64,000 bases of DNA. It comes from Lewinellaceae bacterium. Its GTDB lineage: Bacteria; Bacteroidota; Bacteroidia; Chitinophagales; Saprospiraceae. Below the pieces are notes generated by a model. The model searched no databases. It was not told the DNA's origin and saw only the letters and a program-made list of their open reading frames with translations. Both the position numbers and the translations under genes were made by a program. Shown piece after piece: positions 7,195-17,180 of the stretch. The stretch spans positions 609,341-673,340 of the forward strand of contig JADJUJ010000001.1 in NCBI GenBank assembly GCA_016710765.1, read 5' to 3'. Every line of letters begins with the position of its first letter. Within the stretch, counting starts at the first letter, position 1.

Positions 7195-9405
7195 ATGCGT
7201 TTTTTTTGGACTCTTATGACCCTGGGATTGCTGATCGGCCCGTTGGCGGCACAAAAAGCCATTACGCTGGAGGATATCTGGCAAAACGACACCTATAAAA
7301 CCGAGGGCATCCCCGGGTTCAATTTCCGCAAAGACGGGGTGCACTATACCCTGCTCACCAAGGGCCGCATTGAGGAGTACGACCTGCGCACGGGTGAAAA
7401 AACCCGCATATTGTTTGACGCCACGGCAGTGGAAACCGATGCAGCCGATTGGACAGGTGCTTTCGACAGCTACAGCTTCAGTCCGGATGAAACCCAACTC
7501 TTGCTGGCCACCCAAACCGAACCCATATACCGCCGCAGCCGGCAGGCGCAGTATTTTGTTGTCAATCTGGAGAACGCATCGCTGCAGCGACTGTACATCG
7601 GCAAAAAACAGCGGTATGTAACCTTTTCTCCTGACGGGAGTAAAGTAGCGTTTGTTGTTCAAAACGACCTTTACTTCTACGAGCCAAGCACGGGTAAAAC
7701 CACAAGGGTAACCAACGACGGCTTGCCCAACAGCATCATTAATGGTGCGCCCGATTGGGTGTATGAAGAAGAATTTTCGCTGGTGCGGGCCTTCGAATGG
7801 AGTCCCGACGGACAGCAGCTGGCTTGGCTGCGCTTCGATGAAACGGCTGTGCCCTCTTACGCCATGGAGGAATTTAAAGGCGGGATGTACCCCGAATTCG
7901 AGACCTTTAAATACCCCAAGGTGGGTGAAAAAAACTCGGTAGTGTCAGCCTGGATCTACCACCTCACCAGTGGTAAAAAAACCGAAGTGCAGTGTACCGA
8001 TGAGTACCTTCCCCGCATTTGCTGGACCCCCGGCAACGTCCTTTGTGTTACGGCCATGAACCGCCACCAAAACCAGTTGAAGCTCCTGCTGGTAGACGCA
8101 GCAACAGGACATTGTAACCCTTTGCTGGAGGAGAAGAGCCCGTATTACCTGGACTTGCAGGAGCCCAAATTTCTTGCCGATGGCGCAGGTTTTATCTGGA
8201 CCAGCGACAAAAGCGGATTCCGGCATCTTTATTTGTATGGCATGGACGGTCAGGAGGCCAAAGCACTGAGCAAAGGAAAATTCGATGTCACCGATTATTA
8301 TGGTGTTGATGAAAAAAATGGCCTGCTCTATTATCAGGCAGCGGGGAAAAATCCGATGCAGCGGGAAATTTACAGCGTCAACCTGAAGGGTAAAAAGACG
8401 CGCGAAGTTGCTACCCCGGGCGGATTTTGCTCCGCGCAATTCAGCAGCACATTCGATTATTTTGTCCAAAATTTTTCCACCCTCAACGCAGCACCACAAT
8501 ACAGCGTTTGCAACAGTAAGGGGCAATTGGTGCGTAAACTGGAGCAAAACCAAGCCCTTCGCGAAATGCAGTCCGCCTGCGCAGTAGCCCCAGCCGCTTT
8601 TTTTGAAGTGCCGCTGAAAAACGTGCCGGCGCCCGACGGGACCTGGAGTGGTTCCCTGAATGGATGGATGATTCGGCCGCAAGGCGCCCAATATGAGGGG
8701 AAGCAACTGCCGGTACTGATGTTTGTTTACGGCGGCCCTGGAAGTCAGCAGGTGCTCGACCAATGGAAGGGCGCGAACTACTGGTGGTTCCAGATGCTGG
8801 CGCAGCAGGGATATGTGGTGGCTTGTGTCGACAACCGCGGTACAGGTGCACGGGGTGAATATTTTAAAAAAATGACCTACCTCCATCTTGGGCAATATGA
8901 AACGGCAGACCAGATATCCGCTGCAAAATACCTTGGCACCCTGCCGTTTGTGGATTCTACCCGGATTGGCATTTTCGGCTGGAGCTATGGCGGGTACATG
9001 TCTTCGCTGTGTATGCTGAAAGGAGGAGATGTTTTCAAAGCAGGTATCGCTGTGGCGCCGGTCACCGACTGGCGCTGGTACGACAACATTTACACCGAGC
9101 GCTATATGCAAACCCTGGAGGAAAATAAAGCAGGTTATGAAGATTTTGCGCCGGCACAATTAGCGGAAGGCCTGAAAGGCAGTTATTTGCTGGTACATGG
9201 CCTGGCCGACGATAATGTGCACTTTCAGCATTCGGCTGAAATGGCCAACGCGTTGATTGCTGCCAACAAGCCATTCGACAGCATGTTGTATCCCAATCGG
9301 AATCACAGCATCGGCGACAGTGCTGCCAAACTGCATTTGTATCGCTTGATGACGCGGTTTTTAAACGAGCATTTGAAGGGCACGTTGGATTTGGAAAGAC
9401 CTTAA
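7195..9405 (+). CDS. Dipeptidyl peptidase IV family serine peptidase (S9B)
   Basis: The start is set at ATG 7195, because from here a signal peptide follows (MRFFWTLMTLGLLIGPLAAQ); the longer open frame upstream is not protein-like. The product has 736 residues, normal for DPP IV. An N-terminal beta-propeller (about 30-480) contains the DWVYEEE motif (187-193) that holds the substrate amino terminus, and a C-terminal alpha/beta hydrolase domain follows. The catalytic triad is visible: Ser597 in GWSYGGY, Asp672 in HGLADDNVHFQHS, His704 in RNHSIG. It removes X-Pro dipeptides from peptides in the periplasm and probably serves protein scavenging. It stands alone on the plus strand, with a cytochrome peroxidase gene behind it. 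Confidence 0.93.
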   Translation: MRFFWTLMTLGLLIGPLAAQKAITLEDIWQNDTYKTEGIPGFNFRKDGVHYTLLTKGRIEEYDLRTGEKTRILFDATAVETDAADWTGAFDSYSFSPDETQLLLATQTEPIYRRSRQAQYFVVNLENASLQRLYIGKKQRYVTFSPDGSKVAFVVQNDLYFYEPSTGKTTRVTNDGLPNSIINGAPDWVYEEEFSLVRAFEWSPDGQQLAWLRFDETAVPSYAMEEFKGGMYPEFETFKYPKVGEKNSVVSAWIYHLTSGKKTEVQCTDEYLPRICWTPGNVLCVTAMNRHQNQLKLLLVDAATGHCNPLLEEKSPYYLDLQEPKFLADGAGFIWTSDKSGFRHLYLYGMDGQEAKALSKGKFDVTDYYGVDEKNGLLYYQAAGKNPMQREIYSVNLKGKKTREVATPGGFCSAQFSSTFDYFVQNFSTLNAAPQYSVCNSKGQLVRKLEQNQALREMQSACAVAPAAFFEVPLKNVPAPDGTWSGSLNGWMIRPQGAQYEGKQLPVLMFVYGGPGSQQVLDQWKGANYWWFQMLAQQGYVVACVDNRGTGARGEYFKKMTYLHLGQYETADQISAAKYLGTLPFVDSTRIGIFGWSYGGYMSSLCMLKGGDVFKAGIAVAPVTDWRWYDNIYTERYMQTLEENKAGYEDFAPAQLAEGLKGSYLLVHGLADDNVHFQHSAEMANALIAANKPFDSMLYPNRNHSIGDSAAKLHLYRLMTRFLNEHLKGTLDLERP

Positions 9406-9483
9406 TGCTGTGCAATGTATGACAATAATCATCGATATTGAGCAAGAAAATTACTGTAAAACGACCGATCTTTGCACTTGAAT

Positions 9484-10428
9484 ATGAAAATACTGCATAC
9501 AACAGGACTTGTTTTTGCCGCCATCGTCTTGCTTCTGGCCTTGGCGCCAGGCTATCGGCCCATTTCGGAACCAACTGCAGCCGAGCTGGGCAAGAAACTG
9601 TTTTCTGATCCGATCCTGTCTTCGAATCGGACGCAGAGCTGTGCTAGTTGCCACCGGCCCGAATTTGCATTTTCGGATACTTCTTCCGTGAGTTTTGGTG
9701 CGGAAGGACAGTTGGGTAGCCGCAATACACCGGGAATCACCAACATGAGTTTTAGGAGCCATTTCTTTTGGGATGGTCGCGCTGGAACGCTGCAGCAGCA
9801 GGTATTGATGCCGATTGCAAACCCCGTAGAGATGAACCTGTCGGTTGCAGATGCCGTACGACGTTTGCGTGCCGACGAATCGTATGTGGTCTTATTCCGA
9901 AAGGTATACAACGCAGCGCCGGATTCTGTCAACCTGGCTGCAGCCCTAACGGCTTTCATTGAAACCCTGGAAACAGGTAATACGGCTTTCGACCGTTGGG
10001 CCGAAGGCGATACCACCGCCATGAGTGCCTCAGCCCTTCGGGGCAGGGATCTTTTTTTGGTAAAGGCAAAATGCTTTGATTGCCATTTTGGTCCGGATTT
10101 TACGGGCGACGAATTCAGAAATATTGGTTTATACGATGGCCAGCGCCTGACCGATACCGGCCGGTTTGCCATCTCCCAAGACAGCCTTGATCTTGGCCGG
10201 TTTAAAGTGCCCGGTTTGCGCAATGTAGCCCTCACCGCTCCCTATATGCACGACGGTTCTTTCAAAACGCTCCGGCAGGTGATTGACTATTACGACAACC
10301 CCAATCATTTCGAGCCCAATGCCGTTAACAGGGATACGCTTTTGGCCCAACCGCTGGGTTTAAGCGAACAGGAAAAGTTGGATCTGGAAGCCTTTATGCT
10401 CGCCCTGACCGATAAAATCTTCGAGTAG
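9484..10428 (+). CDS. Di-haem cytochrome c peroxidase (MauG/CcpA family)
   Basis: From ATG 9484 the product has 314 residues with an N-terminal membrane or signal segment (residues 5-22). Two haem-binding CXXCH motifs are present: CASCH at 53-57 and CFDCH at 197-201, the standard spacing of bacterial di-haem peroxidases. The tail motif PYMHDGSFKTLRQVIDYYD is also typical. It reduces H2O2 in the periplasm using electrons from cytochrome c, although some family members act as MauG-like oxidases. A TCTTTGC element at 9470-9476 may be its -7 box. The gene ends 6 bp before a convergent gene. Confidence 0.92.
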   Translation: MKILHTTGLVFAAIVLLLALAPGYRPISEPTAAELGKKLFSDPILSSNRTQSCASCHRPEFAFSDTSSVSFGAEGQLGSRNTPGITNMSFRSHFFWDGRAGTLQQQVLMPIANPVEMNLSVADAVRRLRADESYVVLFRKVYNAAPDSVNLAAALTAFIETLETGNTAFDRWAEGDTTAMSASALRGRDLFLVKAKCFDCHFGPDFTGDEFRNIGLYDGQRLTDTGRFAISQDSLDLGRFKVPGLRNVALTAPYMHDGSFKTLRQVIDYYDNPNHFEPNAVNRDTLLAQPLGLSEQEKLDLEAFMLALTDKIFE

Positions 10429-10434
10429 GAAACC

Positions 10435-10887
10435 CTATATCCACTCTGGAAATTGTTCTAAAAACTTGAAGTTGCGCGCCTCATGGTCGATGGCGCAGCA
10501 AAAGGTTGACAAGCCATTGGTTACAGCCAAAAATGGAACTTGTAGCTGGAGGTTGTATGCGGCAGCCTGCTCAAAAGTATTTTGTGATATCCGGACCTTT
10601 GGTGATTTACACTCTACCAGTAACCAGGGTTTAATGCTGTCGTCGAAAACGACAATATCACAACGTCGTTTCATACCATGAAGCATGATGCCAATCTCTA
10701 CCCGTATTTTTTGAATGGGGTATTTCATGTCTACGAGAAGAAAATGTACCACCAACTGGCGCAGTAATTCCTCGGGTGTGAGCAAAATTAGCTTTTTCCT
10801 GACCGGGTCAAACACATAGTTTTTCCCCTCCGCTTGTTGAAGTCGGAGCTGGGGCTGAAATTGCAGGAAATCAATCTCCAGTTGCAT
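10435..10887 (-). CDS. Stand-alone type I restriction HsdR N-terminal-like nuclease domain protein
   Basis: A 150-residue protein resembling the HSDR_N_2 domain. A PD-(D/E)XK-like core is visible: Asp in RRCDIVVFDD (about 75-84), then VECKSPKV (about 91-98), followed by a helix with QAAAYNLQL. No helicase, methylase or specificity genes are near it, so it is not a restriction system here. Such orphan copies are widespread next to housekeeping genes in Bacteroidota and their role is unknown. It is divergent from the lipid-kinase gene, with 91 bp between them. Confidence 0.8.
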   Translation of the reverse strand: MQLEIDFLQFQPQLRLQQAEGKNYVFDPVRKKLILLTPEELLRQLVVHFLLVDMKYPIQKIRVEIGIMLHGMKRRCDIVVFDDSIKPWLLVECKSPKVRISQNTFEQAAAYNLQLQVPFLAVTNGLSTFCCAIDHEARNFKFLEQFPEWI

Positions 10888-10978
10888 GTTAAAGGGTTGT
10901 TTTGGGTATAAACGCTGAAACGAATGTAATAATCCGGGTATTTTTTGGAAAATTGGAGCAGTTTCAAATATTCATACC

Positions 10979-11905
10979 ATGAAACAGCCATTTTGGTACA
11001 TCATTGTTAACCCCGCTGCCGGTGGTGGGTTGGTTGGTCGCCGCTGGCCTGCAATCGAAGCGCTGCTGCAATCGATGGGCTTTTCTTACACGGTTAAATT
11101 TACAGAATATCGGGGTCATGCCACGCGGCTGGCCGACGATGGTATTCTGAATGGGTATCGATTTCTCCTGGCTATTGGCGGTGATGGTACGAATCTGGAG
11201 GTAACCAATGGGATTTTACGCCAGCGCTTTGTTACCAGTACCGATATCACTTATGCTTTGATGCCCCTGGGTACGGGAAACGACTGGGCCCGCAACTACC
11301 AATTGTCGTTTGAACCTCGCCAGCGATTGGAAAGTTTGCTTTCCTTGCGCACCACGGTCCAGGACGCCGGGTTGGTAAAATATATGGCGGAGGGGGAACA
11401 TCGCGAACGATATTTTGTCAATGTAGCCGGCATGGCCTACGATGCTTTTTTGGTGCAGCAACTCGAGCGGCATCCCCGGAAGCCATCCAAATTCCTCTAT
11501 TTGATGTTGATAGGCCGGTATTTATTCGATTACCAAGTGTTGCCTGCACGCATTAAATTTAATGACCAAGCGGTAGAAGATCTTTTTTATACCATCAATG
11601 TCGGTATCTGCAAATACAGTGGCGGAGGCATGCAGGTGGTGCCTCAGGCAGTACCCGACGACGGCCTGCTGGCCCTGACATTTGCCAGACGCATCCCAAA
11701 ATGGGAGGTATTGCTGCAAACCGGCCGTTTTTACAAAGGCACCATCCTTGAGCATCCTAAGGTGGAAGGTTTTCAAAGTAAGGGCCCAATTTACATTGAG
11801 ACGATAGGAGAAAACCCCACGCTGTTGGAGGCAGATGGCGAATTGTTGGGTCATTCCCCAGCCGAATTTACGATCATTGAAAAAGCGCTGAAGCTGGCGC
11901 TATAG
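10979..11905 (+). CDS. Diacylglycerol kinase family lipid kinase (YegS/BmrU-like)
   Basis: A 308-residue cytoplasmic protein with the DAGK catalytic signature: NPAAGGGLVGRRW near the start (residues 10-22), the nucleotide-binding GGDGTNLEV (about 68-76) and MPLGTGNDWARN (about 95-106). The C-terminal part (VPQAVPDDGLL, LEADGELLG) matches the second YegS domain. It phosphorylates a lipid or sphingoid-type substrate at the membrane; the exact substrate cannot be told from sequence. The gene is monocistronic and ends 7 bp from the convergent DUF4293 gene. Confidence 0.9.
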   Translation: MKQPFWYIIVNPAAGGGLVGRRWPAIEALLQSMGFSYTVKFTEYRGHATRLADDGILNGYRFLLAIGGDGTNLEVTNGILRQRFVTSTDITYALMPLGTGNDWARNYQLSFEPRQRLESLLSLRTTVQDAGLVKYMAEGEHRERYFVNVAGMAYDAFLVQQLERHPRKPSKFLYLMLIGRYLFDYQVLPARIKFNDQAVEDLFYTINVGICKYSGGGMQVVPQAVPDDGLLALTFARRIPKWEVLLQTGRFYKGTILEHPKVEGFQSKGPIYIETIGENPTLLEADGELLGHSPAEFTIIEKALKLAL

Positions 11906-11911
11906 CGTCAA

Positions 11912-12360
11912 TCAACGCAGGCGGTCCATTGATTTTACCAGGTGTTCGTCTTTCCGAATACCGCGCAAGGCCAGCCATTGGCCGACGATGGCGGCCACGG
12001 GTAGCGCCCATCCGGCCGCAAATTGGGCACTACCGCCTTCCGGAATAGCCTTCATGGTGATGTTGGTGACCAAAGCCGCCAAGACCAGTAAAATATGCTG
12101 ATCAGAATAGTGCCGCCAGTGAGTTTTGCTTGCAAGGGGCGGTTGCGGTACAAAAATACAGCCACCAGCGATACCAGTCCACCCAGCAGGGTGAGCCCGA
12201 GCAAACCGATGTTATCCAAAGGGTTGAGGACACCATCGGCCAATTGCGGTACGTTGTGCGCCAGGTTACCGTCTGGAGTTTGTAAATACGGCAGGCCGAA
12301 TTGTCCAAAAAGTGCGCCGGATGCTACCAGCAGAAAGATAGATTGGATGCGTTGGATCAT
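11912..12360 (-). CDS. DUF4293 family membrane protein (frameshifted)
   Basis: Starting at ATG 12360 the protein begins MIQRIQSIFLLVASG, the standard opening of this Bacteroidota-specific four-helix membrane family. The frame breaks near 12098; adding one base gives ILLVLAALVTNITMKAIPEG and the typical ending ALRGIRKDEHLVKSMDRLR, 149 residues in all, which is family length. Without the repair it would stop early at 12052. Function unknown. It is the last gene of a minus-strand run with the metallo-hydrolase and the permease. Confidence 0.8.
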
Positions 12361-12390
12361 ACTTTAAAAAAATTTCAAGGCAAAGGTAGC

Positions 12391-13796
12391 CTATTTGCGA
12401 TTAAACCGCACCCTGGGATCTGCCCAGGCGTACAGCAGATCGCCCAGTAATTGACTTAATACGGTAATGAAAGCAATCATCATCAGAATGGCAAAAAGTA
12501 CCGGATAATCGCGGGATATAAATGCGTCGGTCGTCTTCATACCCAGTCCGGGAAACTGAAACATGGATTCTACTACCAAAGAGCCGGTGAACAGAAAAGG
12601 GATGATCTCCGCCAGCAGGGTAATCATGGGAAAGAGGGCATTTCTAAACCCATGTCGCCAATATACCTGCCCTTCCCGCAGGCCCTTTGCCCGGGCTGTA
12701 CGAATATAGTCGTGATGCATCACACCAATCATGCTTCCACGCATTTGCAGGGTGATGATGGCGATGAGGTGCAGGGTAAGCGTTAGCACCGGGAGAATAA
12801 ATTTGGAAGCGTTGCGTGCGACGTATTGCAAATAAGTGCTGGTTTGGCTGTTCCAGGGGTCAATGTAAACGCCTTTGATGAGGTGAAGCCCCTGTCCTGG
12901 TGTGGCCAACCACATCATCAGCAATCCGCCCACCCAAAATACCGGCAGTGAATATAAAAACAGCAGGGTGCCATTTCCCCAGCGATCAATACTCGTGTTG
13001 TTTCTGCGCGACAAGGCTACGCCGAGCGGAATTCCCAGCAGGATGGACAGCAGGACGGCCATGCCGTTGATGCTGAGCGTAATGTAGAGCCGGGGCATGA
13101 TCTCTGAAGCCACCGGCCGGCCATGTGAAGAGATCCCCAGATCACCGGAAAGAAAACCTTTTATCCAGTCGTGGTATTGATTGTTGCTTCCGTTCCAATA
13201 AAAAGCGGGCAGCCAGCTCTTCCAGGTAAATGGCGCGTGCAAAATAGCCTGGTTTCGCGAGGACAGGGTATCAAGGGTGGAGATGATCGGGCGGTATTCT
13301 TCCGCGGGAAACAACAACTTTATACTGGCTTGCAACAAAGTATCTATGGCGATGGGGTTGGATTGGTACAGCAGGTCGCGCAGGTAAGGCTGGAGGTATG
13401 TTTTCTGTGCAAGTGTATCCGGCAAGCGGTCGAGTGCACGGGCAAAGTTGGCTACGGCATGATCGTATTCACAAACGTTGTTCCAGTTACCCGAACGCGC
13501 GGTAAGTTGGTACAGGCGTTCCCGTCGCTCAGGTGGGTACACTTTGTACAGTGTATCGGGAAAATTTGGGTTGTCAGCGTACCGTAAAAAGCGGGCTTAT
13601 CAATTTTAAGTTGTTTTGCTTTCCGGCTGTACTCGCGCGCAAGCGCTTCCGGATCGAGCCCGGAGACCATGTCGTCGCCCAGTACAGCTGCTACCGGATC
13701 ATAGGGTGCACACTTGCTGAGCCCGAAGGTGAACAGCGAGATCACCAACATCGTGGGTACGAACAGCAGAACACGGCGAATCAGATAGCGCAACAT
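12391..13796 (-). CDS. Peptide/nickel ABC transporter permease, OppB/DppB type (frameshifted)
   Basis: The protein begins MLRYLIRRVLLFVPTMLVIS, the standard OppB first helix, and ends LLYAWADPRVRFNRK, the standard last motif. The frame breaks at about 13566, where one missing A/T (AAATTTT run) must be added; the repaired protein has about 468 residues. The BPD_transp_1 core with the cytoplasmic-loop motif (DYIRTARAKGLREGQV) occupies the last 270 residues. Between helix 1 and the core is an unusually long periplasmic insert of roughly 200 residues with Tyr/Leu-rich helices. No OppA, OppC or ATPase genes are adjacent, so partners must be elsewhere. It starts 9 bp after the metallo-hydrolase stop. 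Confidence 0.85.
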
Positions 13797-13805
13797 GCAG
13801 CGAAA

Positions 13806-14444
13806 TTACAAAAATGGGTTGTATTCTTTTTCGTGCCGTATGGTGGTAGTGGGGCCGTGACCGGGATACACGACAGTGGCATCGGGAAGGTTGAAGAGCT
13901 GGTTTCTTATGCTGGCGAGCAGTGTTTCGTGGTCGCCACCTGGCAGGTCGGTGCGCCCTATACTTTCGTAAAAAAGTACATCGCCCGCAATCACAAAGCC
14001 GTCGTCCTCACAATAAAAAGAAAGACTGGCCAGGGAATGGCCTGGCGTAAGCAGTGTTTGCAGTCGGGTGTTGCCAAAAGTTATTTCCTCACCGGCTTCG
14101 ATAAACCGCCCTGGCTCTGGAGAAGGTTCCGCATTTGGAATCCCGTACATGCGGCAGGTGTCGGCAAAGCGCTGCAGATAAGGAAGTTCCCCCTGGTGAA
14201 TTTCGAGCGGCAGGTTCCAGGTTTTATGGACAAACTGGTTGCCAAAAACGTGGTCGAGGTGACAGTGGGTATTGATGAGGCGTACGGGCTTCAGCCCGTT
14301 TTTTTCGATGAAGCGCTGCAACTGCTGACGTTCCTGCTCCGTATAACAACCCGGATCAAAAAGGACACATTCGCCTGTTTCGTCGAAAACGATGCAGGTG
14401 TTTTCCGCAAATGGGTTGGATTCAATGACATGGACGTTGGTCAT
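13806..14444 (-). CDS. MBL-fold metallo-hydrolase (glyoxalase II-like)
   Basis: A 212-residue cytoplasmic protein with the metallo-beta-lactamase zinc motif THCHLDH (about residues 59-65), a second ligand region in TPGHSLASLSF and the final PGHGPTTT. The length and the EQERQQLQRFIEKNGLKP helix fit the short YcbL-type hydrolases that cleave thioesters such as S-lactoylglutathione. The true substrate is unknown. It is the first gene of a minus-strand run with the OppB-like permease (9-bp gap) and DUF4293. Confidence 0.88.
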   Translation of the reverse strand: MTNVHVIESNPFAENTCIVFDETGECVLFDPGCYTEQERQQLQRFIEKNGLKPVRLINTHCHLDHVFGNQFVHKTWNLPLEIHQGELPYLQRFADTCRMYGIPNAEPSPEPGRFIEAGEEITFGNTRLQTLLTPGHSLASLSFYCEDDGFVIAGDVLFYESIGRTDLPGGDHETLLASIRNQLFNLPDATVVYPGHGPTTTIRHEKEYNPFL

Positions 14445-14610
14445 GGCTGGTTGTATTTTCGCAAAGTTCCGAAAAAAACACCAAGGTCCCGGGTCTTAGT
14501 CTTTAGGAGTTTGTCTTTTGCTATGAACAGGCTATCGCAGAAGCGTTCGTTACGTAAACAGCCAAAGTCCGGCCAAGACTATCTAGTGGCTGAGGCACCA
14601 GGATACAGTC

Positions 14611-16925
14611 CTATTGCTTAATAACCCTTTTTTCCGCTATGCCTGGTCGCTGAACAGGCGAAGGGTATACACTCCATCGGGAAAATCGGAGAGAAGAACA
14701 CGGTGCAGGTGATCCGAGCTTATCGTTTTTTGGCTTCGCAGGGTTTGCCCAAGCGGCGCAAGGATGTCGATGCGATCGACTTTCAGGTCGCGGGTAAGCA
14801 CAGTGACCAAATCATTGGTCGGGTTAGGGTATAGGCTGACCGATTTTGAAAGTTCCGATTCTTGCGTTCCGGTTGTGGGCAGAAATTTGATCCAAACGGT
14901 ATCGGTGACCACGGGCAGGGTGAGTTCCTTTTTATTACCAAAGGGGTCCACCGCCTTGAGTCCTTTAATGGGGACAGAGAAGGCTCCGGTTTTATTGGCA
15001 GCCCGGTCAACGATGTCTATTATGATAATGTAATCGGCACGGAAAGTGATGTTCGCCACCCTACCATAGCCCGAGGCGCCATTTCCTGATTTCCGGGTAA
15101 AACCCAGATCGAGCTGTCGGCGGTTATAATTGTCTTTTGGCAACCATAACATGTAGTTGGAAAAGCCAAAGAAGGAGTCGTCGTAGTAGTCTGTCGCTGG
15201 GTCGTGCTCTACATATTCCGGATACTGGAGTGCCAGGGCAAGTCCGTATAGTCCAAAGACAGGTTTGGAAGGTGTTCCTACCATCAGATCGGCTGAAATT
15301 TCAATCGGTTCCGGGTTGTTCGGATCGACATAGATGGTATCCTGCGTAAAATCGAGGCGTACTACGGGTGCGGCCGGATTCCATACGACTTCGGTTGTAT
15401 CCAGAGGACTGTAATTTTGTTGGATAGCGCTGGGGTCAAACTCATTGACCGTGCCGTTTCCATCGCAATCAATGTGTTTGAAATTTACGCCGGAAGTCAT
15501 GGATTCACTCCAGTTGGGTGCAAACTGAGGTGTCCAGGAAGTGTTGGCGCCAGGGCGTGGAGAACCAATAGTGCTGTACCCCACACCTACATCGAGCAGG
15601 TCGTACATGTTGGCACGCTTGTCGCCGTTGGCATCACCGGGCAGTACATAATCCGTTCCATTGGGTAGCATGTCGGCACCCATGCTGATGGCGTCGGTAA
15701 CAATAAGTTTGGTAACAGAGGACACGCAGCTGCTGTTTTTCCAAACGGTCAGGTTTACCCGATAAATACCGCCCTTACCGTAAAAATGGGTTTTGGTTCC
15801 CCACTGAGAAGATTCGTACAACGGATCGCTGTCGCCGAAGTCCAGTTGGGTATTGTTGTAATTTCCGGAGGAAACATTGGTGAACCTGATCTCATACCCC
15901 AAATCGGGATTACCCGATAATATTTCGTACTCAAAATCGGCATGACAATCGCCAAATCCCCCCGAGGAACAATCGCCGGCCCACCAACTCGTAACACCTG
16001 CGGCCATGGCCTCGCACTCATTGTCGTAAGTAAGGCCGTTGCAGGCACAAACAGGCGCCAGGAACGTATTACAGCCTGCGGCTGAATGTTGTAATTGTGG
16101 AATGACACAGCCCGGTTCTGCCACCGATAATTGCTGGCAGCGGGTGCTTGTACACAGCGTGCCATCCGGGTTTTCCACCTGGTAAATGCAACAAATCAGG
16201 TAATTCCCATAGCCCGGCAATTCGGCATTCAAGATGGGGCTTTCTCCCAGAATTTCACTGGTTTGACTGTTTACCCATTGCACCGACAACAGGTTACCCG
16301 ACCAGAGACTGAGTGGTTCTAATTTTCCTTGCAACGTGGTGCCAACAGCCGTTACCTGCATATCGTAGCCGCACCAACCTGGGTTTTGGTCGCTTACATA
16401 GACCTGTTTTGTCGTAGTGGCACTGCAACCATTGGTACTGCTTACGGTCAGGCTTACATCGTAATAACCCTCCTGCGAAAAAGTATGCTGAACATGCGGA
16501 CCAGAAACACTGGATCCGTCGCCAAAGGTCCAAAAGGCAGTTTGCTGTCCCGGGGCATATAAATCAGCATTGAAGGAAAACAAATATGGATTCAGGTTAT
16601 CAACAGCATAGCCAAAATCGGCCGTACAGGGCAACACATCGGAAACACAAGAAAGGCTGACGGCTGGAAGGCCCAGCCCAGCACAAGCGCTTGGGGGGGT
16701 AACATATTGGCTGGTAAACGTAATGGTCTTTCCTGGGCTAAGGTTGCTCCCTCCAGAAGTCACCAGCAGGATTTCACCATTGTCGAGGTCGATAATTTTA
16801 GCGCCACAACCCGGGACCATGCCTGCTACCCAACCTACCCGATCGCATTGGGCAACTACTGTCTGGACACTGAAAAGCATCACCAGCAGGCCTAAAAGCA
16901 ATAGTAATGGTTGTTTTTTGTACAT
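14611..16925 (-). CDS. Large secreted PKD/Kazal protein with T9SS sorting domain (frameshift at 3' end)
   Basis: About 771 residues after repair. A signal peptide (residues 1-25) is followed by a PKD domain (about 120-175, AFWTFGDGSSVSG), a Kazal-type inhibitor-like module (PVCACNGLTYDNECEAMAAG, about residue 290), a second PKD-like region (about 330-410), a dockerin-like calcium repeat pair (DANGDKRANMYDLLDVG and DCDGNGTVNEFD, about 430-500), and a cohesin-like region. The visible frame stops after LRLFSDQA at 14637. Adding one base there gives AEKRVIKQ and a stop at 14611-14613, the normal end of a T9SS sorting domain. It is exported and surface-bound or released. It is divergent from the helical-family gene at 17181. 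Confidence 0.8.
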
Positions 16926-17180
16926 AGGTTTTGGAATAGGACGACTTTATCGATTACAAAGATTCATTAATTAAATAAAGTGCAAATACATTTTTTTAAC
17001 TTGCCGAACTTTTTATGTGTTTAGGTATTTTTTAAATCGCTGTTTATTAGTTACTTAAAAGAACATATTGCTATAAAAAGTTCAATAAAATATTTTTGTC
17101 TCCCACTTTCAATTTGTACCATTCAGCGCCCAAAAAGAGGGACAATCTTAGTCGGCAGTCTTAAAAATCGCATTTCGTTC

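Noticed and set aside
7945..9159. Long open frame on the minus strand (404 codons)
   Set aside because: It lies fully opposite the DPP IV gene, has no domain-like pattern and is a codon-bias shadow.
13533..14621. Plus-strand open frame of 362 codons
   Set aside because: Antisense to the metallo-hydrolase and permease genes, whose motifs are clear.
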